A stretch of DNA of 64,000 bases from Rapana venosa. Its lineage: Eukaryota > Mollusca > Gastropoda > Neogastropoda > Muricidae. Under the pieces are notes generated by a model. It was not told the DNA's origin, did no database searches, and saw nothing but the letters and a program-made list of their open reading frames with translations. Of this stretch, positions 10,607 to 22,620 are shown piece after piece. A program made the translations under genes and the position numbers. The DNA is taken from assembly GCA_028751875.1 (NCBI GenBank), contig CM054134.1, positions 69,484,526 to 69,548,525 of the forward strand. Reading direction: 5' to 3'. Position 1 is the first letter of the stretch; every line of letters begins with the position of its first letter.

Positions 10607-11060
10607 GTGCGTGTGTGTGTAGTGTGCGTGCGTGGTGTGTGTGTAAGTGTGCGTGCGTGCGTGTGTGTGTGTGTGTGCGTGCGTGCGTATGTGTGTAAGT
10701 GTGCGTGCGTGCGTGTGTGTGTAAGTGTGCGTGCGCGTACGTGCGTGCGTGCATGCGTGCGTGCGTTTATGTGTGAGAGTGCGTGTCGCTAAGAGAGTAT
10801 TTTATATGATATGAATGAAAATACAAAGCGCTCTTAGGCTTAGTATTATATATAACCTGTGGAAAGAGATGCAAACAACGTGCGCAGGCAGACAGGCAGG
10901 CAGGCAGGCAGGCGTGTGCAGGCAGGCAGGCAGGCATATCGTCAGGAAGACAGACAGACAGGAAGGCAGGCAGACAGACAGGCAGGCAGGCAGGCAGGCA
11001 GGCATATAGTCAGGAAGACAGACAGGCAGGCAGACAGACAGACAGACAGGCAGGCAGGCA

Positions 11061-11093
<33 letters not shown>

Positions 11094-11150
11094 CAGGCAG
11101 GCAGACAGGCAAGCAGGCAGCAGGCAGGCAGTCAGGCAGTCAGGCAAGCA
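10553..11150. repeat. (GT)n/(GCGT)n and (GGCA)n microsatellites
   Basis: GT/GCGT tracts lie at 10553-10790. A 270-bp (GGCA)n/(GACA)n array follows at 10880-11150. The 60-bp gap between them is AT-rich with no gene signal. Confidence 0.95.
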
Positions 11151-11154
11151 AGTC

Positions 11155-11275
11155 TTGTACTACATTGACTCAAAGTGTCTGCTTACACAGGGGAATGGTA
11201 TAGTGTAGTAGGGTTGCTGTGTGGACGAGGTTCTTTCATCAGCAGTGTGGAGACAACACAATAAACGTCAGTTGG
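11155..11275 (+). repeat. Family G dispersed repeat, copy 7 (partial)
   Basis: 'GGTTCTTTCATCAGCAGTG' and 'ACACAATAAACGTCAG' match the right half of family G. Confidence 0.55.
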
Positions 11276-11487
11276 TTGTTTGGTTGGGGAGTGGAGCAAA
11301 AAAGGTTCTGTCGGGCTGTCTCCGACCCACTTGCCTGTAACAATTGATGCTCCTGGTATGCAGACAGATATTGCTGTGTGTGGGTAGGGAATGGGGGGGG
11401 GGGGGGGGGGGAGGTAGGTGTATGTGTGAGTGGGTAGGTGTGTGTTTATGTTTGTATGTGTGTGGTTTTTTGTTCTTTCTTTTTTCG

Positions 11488-12090
<603 letters not shown>

Positions 12091-12384
12091 GGGGGCTTTT
12101 AAAAAAGGTCAACTGCGTGTTTTAAGGTCATTGTCACCAACTCCATGAGTGCATCTCTTTCTTTATCAGAGAATTTCACCCAACCAGTTCAAATCAGGGG
12201 TTGAAATCAACAGGACAGCCTATCGACTAACTTCTTGCCCACTGGGGTTTTCTTCACATCAACTTCTTCAACAGTTTTCGGGGGCACACTGCACTGAATT
12301 GGTCATGGACAAGTTGAACCTGGCGGAGCCCATACCTCTCCAGGCAGTAGGGTTGCATGCTAGGTATGCTCGTGTCGTCCATTG

Positions 12385-12727
12385 TTGGCCTCCACTTTTT
12401 TGAAAGGTGGATCAGGTTTTAACGCACTGTGCAAGATTGTTCTGCGTTACGTTCGCACACTGGATCTCAGTTTATCGTCACATCCCAAAGATTTTGTTAA
12501 TGTTATTTTTGTTTGTTTGTTGTTTGTTTGTTTGTTGTGTTGTTTTTGTTTGTCGTTGTTTTTTGTTTTTTGTTTGTTTGGGGTTTGGGTGTTTTTTTGG
12601 TGGTTTTTTTTTTTTTTTTTTGGGGGGGGGGGGGGGATGCCTCGAATGAAAGCTTCAGTGGAGAGTCAAACCCACAACCCTCCATTAACGTCAGATTGCG
12701 AATTTGACGCTCTAACCACTAGGCATT
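12385..12727 (-). mobile_element. SINE family A, degenerate copy with internal T/G expansion
   Basis: 'AGGTTTTAACGCACTGTGCA' and 'TTCGCACACTGG' form the inner part, and 'GTCAGATTGCGAATTTGACG', 'CTAACCACTAGGC' form the head. Between them sits a GTTT/T(n)G(n) expansion (12497-12636), including a 13-nt G-run, that replaces normal SINE sequence. Confidence 0.75.
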
Positions 12728-12998
12728 GGGACGAGATAGATAGCCCAGTGATCAAAGCACTGGCTGTCTTTCTTTCCCCAAGCTAAAGTTAAGCAGCATT
12801 GAGCGTGGTTACAAATGGATGGGTGACGTTTGCACGCCATGGCTTCAGTACAGTTCCCCAGTTGACTCAGCTGTAAATGGCTTTTTAGGAACAGGGAATG
12901 TGAAGCAGCGAGGGAGAGGAGATGGGCGCCGCCCTCAATATGTTGGCCCCTGGAGAAGCTGAGGTTTCTGATGCCTCACTCCCCAATGACTGCACAGG
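12728..12998 (+). mobile_element. SINE family B, diverged copy
   Basis: The head is 'GGGACGAGATAGATAGCCCA', then 'GTTAAGCAGCATTGAGCG' and 'GATGGGTGACG' (5S-like part), then 'GAGGGAGAGGAGATGGGCGC'. It abuts the head of the preceding SINE A, so the two elements are head to head. Confidence 0.85.
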
Positions 12999-13238
12999 TT
13001 ATTTATTTATTTATTTTATTTATTTATTCTTTTATATCGAGGATAATGGAATAAGCACTTATGTGCTTTTTTACATCTAGTCCCCGTGTGTATGCAGATT
13101 TGTGAATTCTGCCATCTATTCCCACCGGCACACAATAGCCTACTCTTACGAAAAGCGGAACAGGATTTAACGTGTGCGCAAGATGTTCTGCGTGCGTTCG
13201 CACACGGGACCTCGGTTTATAGTCTCATCCGAAGGATG
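12999..13238 (-). mobile_element. SINE family A, 5'-truncated
   Basis: A tail of (TTTA)n on the plus strand is followed by 'ATCGAGGATAATGGAATAAG' through 'GTTTATAGTCTCATCCGAAG'. The 5' truncation runs into the pentamer repeat at 13239. Confidence 0.9.
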
Positions 13239-13390
13239 CATTGTTTCGTATTGTATTGCAGTGTAGTGTATTGTATTGCAGTGCAGTTTATTATTTTGCG
13301 TTGCATTACATTGCATTGTATTGTATTATATTGTATTGTGCTGCATTGTAGTGCATTGCATTGTATTGTTTTGTATTGTATTATATTGTC
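13239..13390. repeat. TTGTA/TTGCA pentamer array
   Basis: Units such as TTGTA, TTGCA and GTGTA repeat with a 5-bp period and end at the 3' tail of a minus-strand SINE C. Confidence 0.9.
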
Positions 13391-13770
13391 GCCGCAAGTT
13401 TCTGTGAGTGAAATCAGGGCTGCTCTCCCGTTGGAACAATGCGTTGCCAGAGTGCATAAATCATTATACATATCATCATGCTTACCTATGCTGTTTGGAC
13501 GTTCCCAAGTTTAACACACCGAGGTTCACTATTTTCCAACGAGAATAGCTTCCCCTCCTCTCCACCCCCCCCCCCCCCCCTCCCCCACCCAACGTTTTGA
13601 TGTCCCCGGGGAAAGCTGTGTTGTGGCATACGAGATTTGGGTTTCTTGTTTCATCCGAAATACTAGCACCTGACCGCCATTCACTGTCTAGTGAATGGAA
13701 GACAAAGTCAATCTGCAGGTGGGATCGAACCTAGGACCCCTTATTTTCTAGACCGTTAGACCAACGAGGG
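13391..13770 (-). mobile_element. SINE family C, rearranged copy
   Basis: The 3' part (13391-13440, 'GAAATCAGGGCTGCTCTCCC') and head part (13640-13770, 'ATCCGAAATACTAGCACC', 'TCACTGTCTAGTGAATGG', 'CTAGACCGTTAGACCAACG') are recognisable. The conserved middle block is missing and replaced by unrelated sequence with a C-run. Confidence 0.65.
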
Positions 13771-13794
13771 TGAGAATTAATACAACTTATATCG

Positions 13795-13950
13795 AATTCG
13801 ATTTATTTTCTCTGTTCCTCGGCTAGAGCTCAGAGTTTTAGCAATAGTGAGATTTTTGTGTACGGGATCGTTTTTGCTCACCATTAAGGTCGCTGCATTC
13901 CGACTTCGGGGCTGATGTCTAAACACAGCACCAGTGTGATTCGTGATGTA
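13795..13950. repeat. Family D repeat
   Basis: 'CTCGGCTAGAGCTCAGAGTT', 'GTGTACGGGATCG', 'GCATTCCGACTTCGGGGC' and 'TGTCTAAACACAGCACCAG' match the family D copies at 4870, 20645, 22490 and 34575. Confidence 0.7.
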
Positions 13951-13974
13951 CTGTATTATAGTTTATTGTACTGT

Positions 13975-14576
13975 ATACACTTTAAGTCACGACAGATTTC
14001 TCTGCGTGAAATCCGGGCTGCCTCTCCCCAGGGAGAGCGCGTCGTCATAAGAGCAGCGCCACCCGTTATTATTTTTTCTTTTCCTGTCTGCAATTGTGTT
14101 TTCTTTCCTTTCAGAGTGACTTTGGGGGGAGGGGGGGGGGGGCGGGGGTTGTGTGCAGAATTTTGCTGGGACAACTCTCTTGTTGCAATGGGTTCTATTA
14201 AAGGTAAAGGTAAAGGAGTCCCATAACCTATAAGGTCGTAGGGGAGCGAGGCGTCAGAGACCTCACTTCTCTAGGGGCCAGCATATTGAGGGCGGCGCCC
14301 ATCTCCTCTCCCTCGCTGCTTTACTTTCCCTGACCCTAAAGAGGGCAGGTACCCATTTACAGCTGGGTGAACTGGGGGAACTGTACTGAAGCCAAGGCGC
14401 GCAAACGGTCACCCATCCAACTGGTAACCATGCTCGACGCTGCTTAACTTGGCTGGGGAGCGAGTGCTCCGACCACTGAGCTATCCCGTCCCCGGTTCTA
14501 TTACGTGCGTTAAAAAATTATGTGTAACACACGGGACCTCGGTCCCATCCTAAAGACTAGCACCCAGACCATAAGT
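13975..14576 (-). mobile_element. SINE family C, interrupted by SINE B
   Basis: The part at 13975-14200 ('GATTTCTCTGCGTGAAATCC', 'CAGAATTTTGCTGGGACAAC') and the part at 14494-14576 ('TTATGTGTAACACACGGGAC', 'GACTAGCACCCAGACCA') form one SINE C. The B element at 14201-14493 separates them. The SINE C head is replaced from about 14580 by SINE A sequence. Confidence 0.85.
14201..14493 (-). mobile_element. SINE family B with 10-bp TSD, nested in SINE C
   Basis: Flanked by GGTTCTATTA at 14191-14200 and 14494-14503. The sequence is close to the copy at 4962-5259 across its whole length, including the long 'GAGGGAGAGGAGATGGGCGC' block, so both may derive from a fairly young source. Confidence 0.93.
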
Positions 14577-14589
14577 GTGCATTAGTGTG

Positions 14590-14817
14590 TATGCGGTCTA
14601 CACGTCACCCGTTCTTGCGGGCACGAATTGCCTACTCTTTTGAAAGGCAGAACGGGTCCGAAGGACTTTCGTGGGAATTGGGATGGAGTCAGTACTGATG
14701 TTAACTCCACAGGAAAAGCAATTTTTTTAGAACGCGAGCGATTCGGTGGTGGCTCGAACCCAGGCCATCGAATCGCGAGCGCAAAGCTCTAACCACTAGA
14801 CTATTACCCCGCCCCCT
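14590..14817 (-). mobile_element. SINE family A, internally deleted
   Basis: 'GTGTGTATGCGGTCTACACG', 'CCGAAGGACTTTCG' and the head 'CTCTAACCACTAGACTATTA' are present. The segment between the AGTAGGC block and the CCTTCGGATGAG block is deleted. Confidence 0.75.
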
Positions 14818-15089
14818 CCTCCGTTCAATCTGGAAACATTCTGATCTTGTATTTCAGCTAAGATGTTCGGGAAAGTCACATGCAACCGCTATATAAGGAC
14901 TAGAGAGTGTGATGGTAGTGGGGGAGAGGAGGGGGTGGGGAGAAGGATGGTGGAGAAATAATGTTTCTCAAGAACTCGAACTCGAATATTTTAATGAGGG
15001 TAATTGGATAAGCTAGATGCTTCTTTACACCAGGCCAAGATACAAGACACAGACAGTAGATCGCTTCAAAGTTACAACAGTTTTGTACA

Positions 15090-15432
15090 GGGGACGGGGT
15101 AGCCTGGTGATTAGAGTGATGTATTCGAGATCTGCTGACCCGGGCTCGATTCTCGCTCAAGAGGATTTTTTTTACTCTGGAGTTAACATCAGTGCCGACT
15201 CCACTCTCCCCAAAAGTCCTTCGGAAGAGATTATAAACCGAGGCCCCGTGTGCGAACGCACGCATAACATCTCGCGCACACGTTAAAACCCGTTCCGCTT
15301 TTTGGAAGAGTAGGTCATTGTGTGCCGGTGGGAACGGATGACAAAACTGACAAAACTGCATACACACGGGGACTGGTTGAAAAAAGCACATGAACGCTTA
15401 TTCCATTATCCTCGAAATAAAAGAATAATAAC
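15090..15432 (+). mobile_element. SINE family A, full-length
   Basis: Head 'GGGGACGGGGTAGCCTGGTG', B-box-like 'GGGCTCGATTCTCGC', 'TCCTTCGGAAGAGATTATAA', 'GCGCACACGTTAAAACC' and 3' end 'CATTATCCTCGAAATAAAAG'. It is diverged by several percent from the copies at 34226 and 43152. Confidence 0.9.
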
Positions 15433-15587
15433 TTTTCTTTTTTAGCCCCAGGAAAGTGCATGGCTGTGGGGACTACATTGCGGACACGGAGCGTAAGAAA
15501 TCCTATATGCCACCAGCACTCACCGCGCCAATCCCTTCCACATTCCGCTCTTGCGCGCCAGCCAGATGTGCGTGCGTGTGTGCGTAC

Positions 15588-15629
<42 letters not shown>

Positions 15630-17040
15630 CATACTTAAAGAAATGCCAGGTATTCACTATGCCATACCCCCATACACGGTTGAAAAGATACCTCATCAAA
15701 ACCACACTACAGATCAACCAACGTCTGCACTTATCGCCTAGTCTCAGGCTTTGCCAGAGTGCCTTGAGCACAAAAAAGGGATGGTAGTGAGAATGTAATC
15801 CAGTTACAGCTTACTATATATATATATATATATATATATTATGCAGCGTAAGGGGGGCGGGGTGGGGGTGGGGGGTAAGAAGCAAGGGGGGGGGGGGGGG
15901 GAATCATTTTGTGGACTTTCCCAGATTGCGTCCTGGTCTTGCCCGGAGGTAAGGGACTGGCCGGTTCAAAAGCCTGATGGATGACAGTTGTCTTCAGCTT
16001 CAAACAGCCACGTTCAAAGGCCGACTTTCAGTCAACTCATCATCAAAAAACATAACATGGCGAGCATCACGTTTACCACAAGGCTTGTTCCGCCCGCCTG
16101 GCTTTATCTCCAAACGGTGTTATCTGCAAAAGGAGCTGAAGAGGCGATATGGGGAGAGAGAGAGAGAGAGAGAGAGAGAGGACCTCACCTCACTGCTCGA
16201 TCAGCAGCCATAGAAAAAGAAGACAAGAAAAAAAAGAAAGAAAAAAAGAAGTGGAGTTCATGTTCGTGTCCTCAGCCCATCGCCCATGTTAGCTGATAAG
16301 GGCTGAAATCACTACTAGCACAGGTGGACAAGAGCACCCCGCGGCGTTTGCGGGGGACTCATTGAAGCCAGCCCGCCCGTTTGATCGGTCGATAGCCCAG
16401 TGAGGGGCGGTCCCGAGACAAGCTTGAAGTAGGCCTATCTGGAGACTGGAACGTCAACAAGTCATTATCAGAGCGCAAGCTTCCCTTTGATTTTCCCCTA
16501 CACATTCTTTGCCGTGGCTATTGATGGAGGAGGCGTCGTGGAGAGAGAGCCTTGCTTGGGGGGGTCTGATCCTGAGAAACTTGCCCTGGGGTCTGGGTCT
16601 GGTCTGTCCTATTCTGTCCTGTCCGCCAGCTTGCCCCTTTACTTAGTTAATGAGGCAGGGCCGTCCTGTCTGCGTATTGTCTGCTCCCATCCTGTCAACA
16701 CATGGTCCTACTTCCTCTGTCCAGGATTTGGAGAATAGAGAGGGAAGGAGGGAACTAGCTGTGTAGGCATTGGTCTCCCAAAGAAAGGGTTTAGGTCTAT
16801 TGCATCTCTCTAGTGGGGCAAGATTGGCTGCTTTGCTGGCTGTTTCTAGCTGTGAGAGAAGTACAATGTTGTTGGAAAGAAAGGGCGTCTGCTGTGGAAG
16901 TTTGTTCCTTGGGTGTTGACCTGGAACTGATTAGCAGGATGATGTTAGTCTGCCTCTCTCTGTCTCTGTCTGTGTGTTTATCTGTCTGTCTGTCTCTCTC
17001 TGTGTGATTGTTCTTGAGTGTTGACTTGGAACCTATTAGC
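15433..17040. other. No gene recognised; short GT, TA, GA and G-run tracts
   Basis: It contains (GT)n at 15592-15627, (TA)n at 15815-15839 and G-runs at 15852-15900. The segments at 15950-16200 and 16300-16480 are less repetitive and fairly GC-rich. I see no splice-bounded ORF or known motif in them. Confidence 0.6.
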
Positions 17041-17045
17041 AGGGT

Positions 17046-17103
<58 letters not shown>

Positions 17104-17382
17104 ACTCTCTCTCTTTCTCTCTGTCTCTCTGGCTCTCTCTCTCCCATTCTTAAGGTCTTTCCGGCTTTCTCTTCATCTCTCTCCTCCCACTTTCTTTTCC
17201 TTCCTATTTATTCACCTGTCCCTCCCCACCCCCTTCCTCTCTCTCTCTTTCATATCTTTTTCCCATGGTGGACTTTGTTACAGGCATTCCTTTAGCTACA
17301 GAGAAGGAAGCAAAAGATAAAGAATTTTCTAGACCCCATCCCCCCCAACTGAATCTAAATCTTATGTATGTATGTATGTAAC

Positions 17383-17442
<60 letters not shown>

Positions 17443-17612
17443 CCCATCTATCTACTTATCTAACTATCCATCTATCTACCCATCCATCCTTCCATCTATC
17501 TATCTGTCTAATTACCTACCTACCTATCTATCTATCTATTTATCCATCTACTATCTATCTATTTATCTATCTATCCATATATCTATCTATCTATCTATCT
17601 ACCTACCTGTCT

Positions 17613-17666
<54 letters not shown>

Positions 17667-17670
17667 GTGT
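17041..17670. repeat. (TC)n and (TCTA)n microsatellites
   Basis: TC tracts at 17049-17150, then TATG/TCTA/TCTG tetranucleotide tracts at 17363-17670. The intervening sequence is pyrimidine-rich. Confidence 0.95.
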
Positions 17671-17726
17671 GTGTGCGTGCGCCGAAGTCTTGTGCATCAA
17701 ACCCATCCATCATTGGTGGAGGAGCT

Positions 17727-19425
17727 GGCCTATGGTATTATAAACAGGACACACATATCTTTAGCCTGCAGTCTGCCTGTGGTATTATATGCAGAACAGG
17801 ACACACATATCTTTAGCCTGCAGTCTGCCTGTGGTATTATATGCAGAACAGGACACACATATCTTTAGCCTGCAGTCTGCCTGAGGTATTATATGCAGGA
17901 CACACATATCTTTAGCCTGCAGTCTGCCTGTGGTATTATATGCAGAACAGGACACACATATCTTTAGCCTGCAGTCTGCCTGAGGTATTATATGCAGGAC
18001 ACACATATCTTTAGCCTGCAGTTTGCCTGTGGTATTATATGCAGGACACACATATCTTTAGCCTGCAGTCTGCCTGTGGTATTATATGCAGAACAGGACA
18101 CACATATCTTTAGCCTGCAGTCTGCCTGTGGTATTATATGCAGAACAGGACACACATATCTTTAGCCTGCAGTCTGCCTGTGGTATTATATGCAGAACAG
18201 GACACACATATCTTTAGCCTGCAGTCTGCCTGAGGTATTATATGCAGGACACACATATCTTTAGCCTGCAGTTTGCCTGTGGTATTATATGCAGGACACA
18301 CATATCTTCAGCCTGCAGTCTGCCTGTGGTATTATATGCAGAACAGGACACACATATCTTCAGCCTGCAGTCTGCCTATGGTATTACATGCAGGACACAC
18401 ATATCTTCAGCCTGCAGTCTGCCTGTGGTATTATATGCAGAACAGGACACACATATCTTTAGCCTGCAGTCTGCCTATGGTATTACATGCAGAACAGGAC
18501 ACACATATCTTCAGCCTGCAGTCTGCCTATGGTATTACATGCAGGACACACATATCTTTAGCCTGCAGTCTGCCTATGGTATTATATGCAGGACACACAT
18601 ATCTTTAGCCTGCAGTCTGACTATGGTATTACATGCAGGACACACATATCTTTAGCCTGCAGTCTGCCTATGGTATTACATGCAGGACACACATATCTTT
18701 AGCCTGCAGTCTGACTATGGTATTACATGCAGGACACACATATCTTTAGCCTGCAGTCTGCCTATGGTATTACATGCAGAACAGGACACACATATCTTCA
18801 GCCTGCAGTCTGCCTGTGGTATTATATGCAGAACAGGACACACATATCTTTAGCCTGCAGTCTGCCTATGGTATTATATGCAGAACAGGACACACATATC
18901 TTTAGCCTGCAGTCTGCCTATGGTATTACATGCAGGACACACATATCTTTAGCCTGCAGTCTGCCTATGGTATTACATGCAGGACACACATATCTTTAGC
19001 CTGCAGTCTGCCTATGGTGTTATATGCAGGACACACATGTCTTTAGCCTGCAGTCTGCCTGAGGTATTATATGCAGAACAGGACACACATATCTTTAGCC
19101 TGCAGTCTGCCTGTGGTATTATATGCAGAACAGGACACACATATCTTTAGCCTGCAGTCTGCCTATGGTATTATATGCAGGACACACATATCTTTAGCCT
19201 GCAGTCTGCCTATGGTATTATATGCAGGACACACATATCTTTAGCCTGCAGTCTGCCTATGGTATTACATGCAGGACACACATATCTTTAGCCTGCAGTC
19301 TGCCTATGGTATTACATGCAGGACACACATATCTTTAGCCTGCAGTCTGCCTATGGTATTATATGCAGGACACACATGTCTTTAGCCTGCAGTCTGCCTG
19401 AGGTATTATATGCAGAACAGTCTGC
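17727..19425. repeat. Satellite with alternating 52-bp and 47-bp units, about 34 copies
   Basis: The unit contains 'TTTAGCCTGCAGTCTGCC', then 'GGTATTATATGCAG', then optional AACAG, then 'GACACACATATC'. Units with AACAG are 52 bp and those without are 47 bp. Single-base variants (TGTGG/TATGG/TGAGG; TTATAT/TTACAT; TTTAGC/TTCAGC) are clustered along the array, which points to local unit amplification. Translations such as D-T-H-I-F-S-L-Q are repeat artefacts. Confidence 0.97.
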
Positions 19426-19531
19426 AGCAATACAAGTCTGAATGCAGACACTGAACGCTGGGTTAGGGCACTGGTACCTTTACCCTGGAAGACCAGAAGA
19501 CCGAGGTCGTTTTTGAGCGCGCATGCACGCA

Positions 19532-19660
<129 letters not shown>

Positions 19661-19924
19661 CAGAGGACTGTTTCTGAACTTCGTGCGCCTTTTTTCGCGG
19701 CTTTATCAACTATTTCATTACCATAGAGGCACACATGAGAGGGCACCCAACAAAAACATTTGATTATTTGAAGTTTCCGTCCATCCTTCAGTCAAGGCAT
19801 CCTTCCTTTTGTTCGGAGAAACTTCTTCAAAGCGACTAATGCAAAGCTAGTACCCCAGAAAGGTATAGCTTCTTTAGATTACACTTTTTAAAAACTTTTT
19901 TTTAAACTGCATGATGGTAATGAT

Positions 19925-20272
19925 GATGACGTATCGCTGCTGCTGTGGACGTGCATATGCTTTGAGACTACTTGACAGGGTAGTACTCTACGCTTACTAT
20001 CATAATGTATCCCAGGCGTCAACGGGCCCGAGAGATACAGGCACCTGCAGTGTTGGTCGAGTTATTTGAACAACAATCTCAAACTCACACCCATAAAGTT
20101 GGTGAAGCTCGACTGTGTGGTCCCAGTCTTTCCACTGATCCCACAGCACGCTCACTCTGGGTAGGAGCCGGCTGGAGTCCCCCAAACCCCTATGACTCTT
20201 ATGGGATACGAACCAGCGACCTTCCAGTCCGAAACCCAAGGCGCTAACTACTGCGCCATGGCGGCTGGTTTA
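19925..20272 (-). mobile_element. SINE family J (tRNA-derived), copy 1
   Basis: On the minus strand the head reads 'TGGCGCAGTAGTTAGCGCC' (A-box-like) with 'GGTTCGTATCCCAT' (B-box-like). The body contains 'GACCACACAGTCGAGCTTCA' and a GTCATCATC tail. A diverged copy lies at 63360-63695. Confidence 0.8.
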
Positions 20273-20380
20273 CTATAACAACATAGTATTCTTCATTCTA
20301 CACCAGACTAATTTCCACCATTTCCTGCAAACGAAAACTAAACGCTCTCAAAACACACTTTGGCAAAAATGTCAAGTGCA

Positions 20381-20640
20381 GGATGACCTAGTGGTTAGAG
20401 CAGTAAGCTCGTGATCTGAAGGCCCGGGTTCGATTCGCCACCAAGACACCCGTTCATGAGATTTTTTCCCCTGGGGTACTACACTCGACCGAAAATCCTT
20501 CGGATGAGACTATATAAACCGAGTTCTCGTGCGCGAAGGCACACATAACAATATGTTGCACACACGTTAAAAACTCGTTCCGCCTTTCGAAAGAGTAGGC
20601 TATTTTGTGCCGGTGGGAACGGATGACATTAAAAAACCCA
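20381..20640 (+). mobile_element. SINE family A, 3'-truncated
   Basis: 'GGATGACCTAGTGGTTAGAG', 'CCCGGGTTCGATTCG', 'CCTTCGGATGAGACTATATA' and 'TGTGCCGGTGGGAACGGATG' are in order. The normal 3' tail is absent and a family D repeat follows directly. Confidence 0.85.
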
Positions 20641-20644
20641 AAAA

Positions 20645-20785
20645 AATGTACTCTCGTGTGGTGTATAGACACCATCACCGAATTCGGCATGCGGCTGCCT
20701 TAATTGTGGGCAAAGACGATCGCATAATGCAAAAACTCGGTGAACCTTGAAGCTCTAGCCGTGGAACAACCAACCTGAAAATATC
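20645..20785. repeat. Family D repeat
   Basis: 'GTATAGACACCATCACCGAA', 'CGGCATGCGGCTGCC', 'CGATCGCATAATGCAAAAAC' and 'GGTGAACCTTGAAGCTCTAG' match the D copies at 22490-22740 and 34575-34705. Confidence 0.7.
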
Positions 20786-20818
20786 CTCTAAAAATCCCAC
20801 AGGTGACACTATAAACCG

Positions 20819-20819
<1 letters not shown>

Positions 20820-20898
<79 letters not shown>

Positions 20899-21147
20899 AC
20901 ACAGAACACCTTGCTTACAGGTTCAAAATTTGTCCACTTTCTTCGAAGAGTAGGCCAACTACGGCTGGTGGTATGCATGACACACACATACCCAGCATGC
21001 ATCCTGCGACCTGCAGAGGGATGGGCTCCGACGCGTGCTATACTGAATGATGATACACTGCCTCAAAAATGGGGTGCAGTAGTGCAGTACCCTCAACAAC
21101 TTCTAGTTCAAGGGGCTGATGCAGAAGGAAGTGAGTCATGTGTGTGT

Positions 21148-21184
<37 letters not shown>

Positions 21185-21569
21185 GAGTGAGTGTGTGTGT
21201 AGGAGTGTATGTGTGTATGTGTGCGCGCGCGCATGTGTGTGTATGTTTGTGCGCGCGTGTGTATGAGTGAGTGAGTGTGTGTGTATGTGTGTGTGTGTGT
21301 GTGTGTTTGCGTGCCCCTGCGCATGCATTCTTTCTGTTTTCTTGTGTCTCTTATCCTCGGGTCAATTTTCTTGACCCCCCACCCCACCCCCACCCCCCTT
21401 TCAACCTCTCCGACCCCACCCCCCACTGCAGTTGGTGTGATCATATCACTGATTTTGAACCCAGTCAAGATGAGCTTTTAAAAAACCCAAACATTTGTTA
21501 TCAGGCCTCCTCTCGAACATGACTCAACTATTATCAATGAAATTTTTTTAAACATGAGAGAGAGAGAGA

Positions 21570-21620
<51 letters not shown>
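20820..21620. repeat. (CA)n, (GT)n and (GA)n microsatellites
   Basis: (CA)39 lies at 20820-20896, GT/GC tracts at 21139-21310 and (GA)n at 21555-21616. The 240 bp between the first two contain no gene. Confidence 0.95.
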
Positions 21621-21623
<3 letters not shown>

Positions 21624-21754
21624 TTCAGGCAGGTAGACAGACAGATAGACAGCCAGACAGACAGACAATGGAGAGACAAAGATGGACATAATATAGGAAA
21701 GCGAAATGCAGAGATAGATTGACAGAAATAAACAGAGTTACACAATGTATTTTC

Positions 21755-22150
21755 TTCTTCTTCGAACGCTCAGACAGCAACTAGTTAAGTGAACTACTGT
21801 TTTCTGTCATATGAGCCAATCCAATCCAGTCCAATCCTGTTCTTTATTGCCTCGCCAACCACACAGTCAGTACTGGGGCTGCCACCTCGTCAAATCTTAA
21901 AACGCGTTGCACTGCCATCAGGCGCCTGACAATTCAGGCCCAGCGCATCCGACTTTGGCGTTGGAGAGAATGGTTCTCTTTAAAGTCTTTCTGTAAATAA
22001 AATTTTAAAAAAGGCATGAGAATGGACCAAGAAAATAGACAAGAAGAAGGTGACAGGGGGAAAAAAAGGAACAAAGCAGAAACCAAGAGAGGGATAGAAA
22101 AGAGGGAATTCCTAGCACAGAACTTTCAGAAGGTTGTAATAGTGACATCT
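21755..22150 (-). mobile_element. SINE-like family F, copy F2, interrupted by family L
   Basis: 'TTCTTCGAACGCTCAGACAG' is the tail. 'CAGGCGCCTGACAATTCAGG' and 'GACAAGAAGAAGGTGACAGG' belong to the body. About 85 bp (21819-21905, 'CAATCCAGTCCAATCCTGTT' to 'CACCTCGTCAA') is a family L repeat inserted into it; copies of L without F occur at 33372 and 50165. Confidence 0.75.
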
Positions 22151-22246
22151 CCCTGGCATTTCCACAGAGTGGGGGGTGGGGGGTGGGGGGGGGGGGGGTG
22201 GAGTATATATGAAGCACACAATATCAGAAGGTAAAAGGTTTTTACA

Positions 22247-22450
22247 GAGGTCCAGTGTGCGAACGCACGTAGAACATCTTGCGCACACGTTAAAACCCGT
22301 TCCACTTTTCGGAAGAGTAGGCCATTGCGTGCCGGTGGGAACGGATGGCAAAATTAACAAAACTGCATACACACGGGTACTGGATGAAAAAAAAGCACAT
22401 GAATGCTTATTCCATTATCCTCGAAATAAAAGAATAAATAAATAAATACA
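22247..22450 (+). mobile_element. SINE family A, 5'-truncated
   Basis: Starts at 'TCCAGTGTGCGAACGCACG' and runs to 'CATTATCCTCGAAATAAAAG' with an (AATA)n tail at 22430-22448. Confidence 0.9.
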
Positions 22451-22489
22451 TTGAGAGTGAACAACGGCAACACTAATAACAGAAAAAAA

Positions 22490-22620
22490 GAGTATAAGGC
22501 CATTGCCTGCCTGTAGGAATGGAAGACAAAATTTAAAAAGAAGAGAAAAGAAAAGCCCAGGGACACTTGTGTCGTGTTTAGACATCATTCCTGAAGTCGA
22601 AATATGGCTGCCTTCATGAT

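Noticed and set aside
17665..18999. ORFs repeating DTHIFSLQ and CRT-like units, superficially a repeat protein
   Set aside because: The 52/47-bp satellite is not a multiple of three and is open in several frames; the frame changes with each unit-length change.
17727..19425. CRISPR-like direct repeats
   Set aside because: Units are contiguous and homologous along their whole length, with no unique spacers; the genome is eukaryotic.
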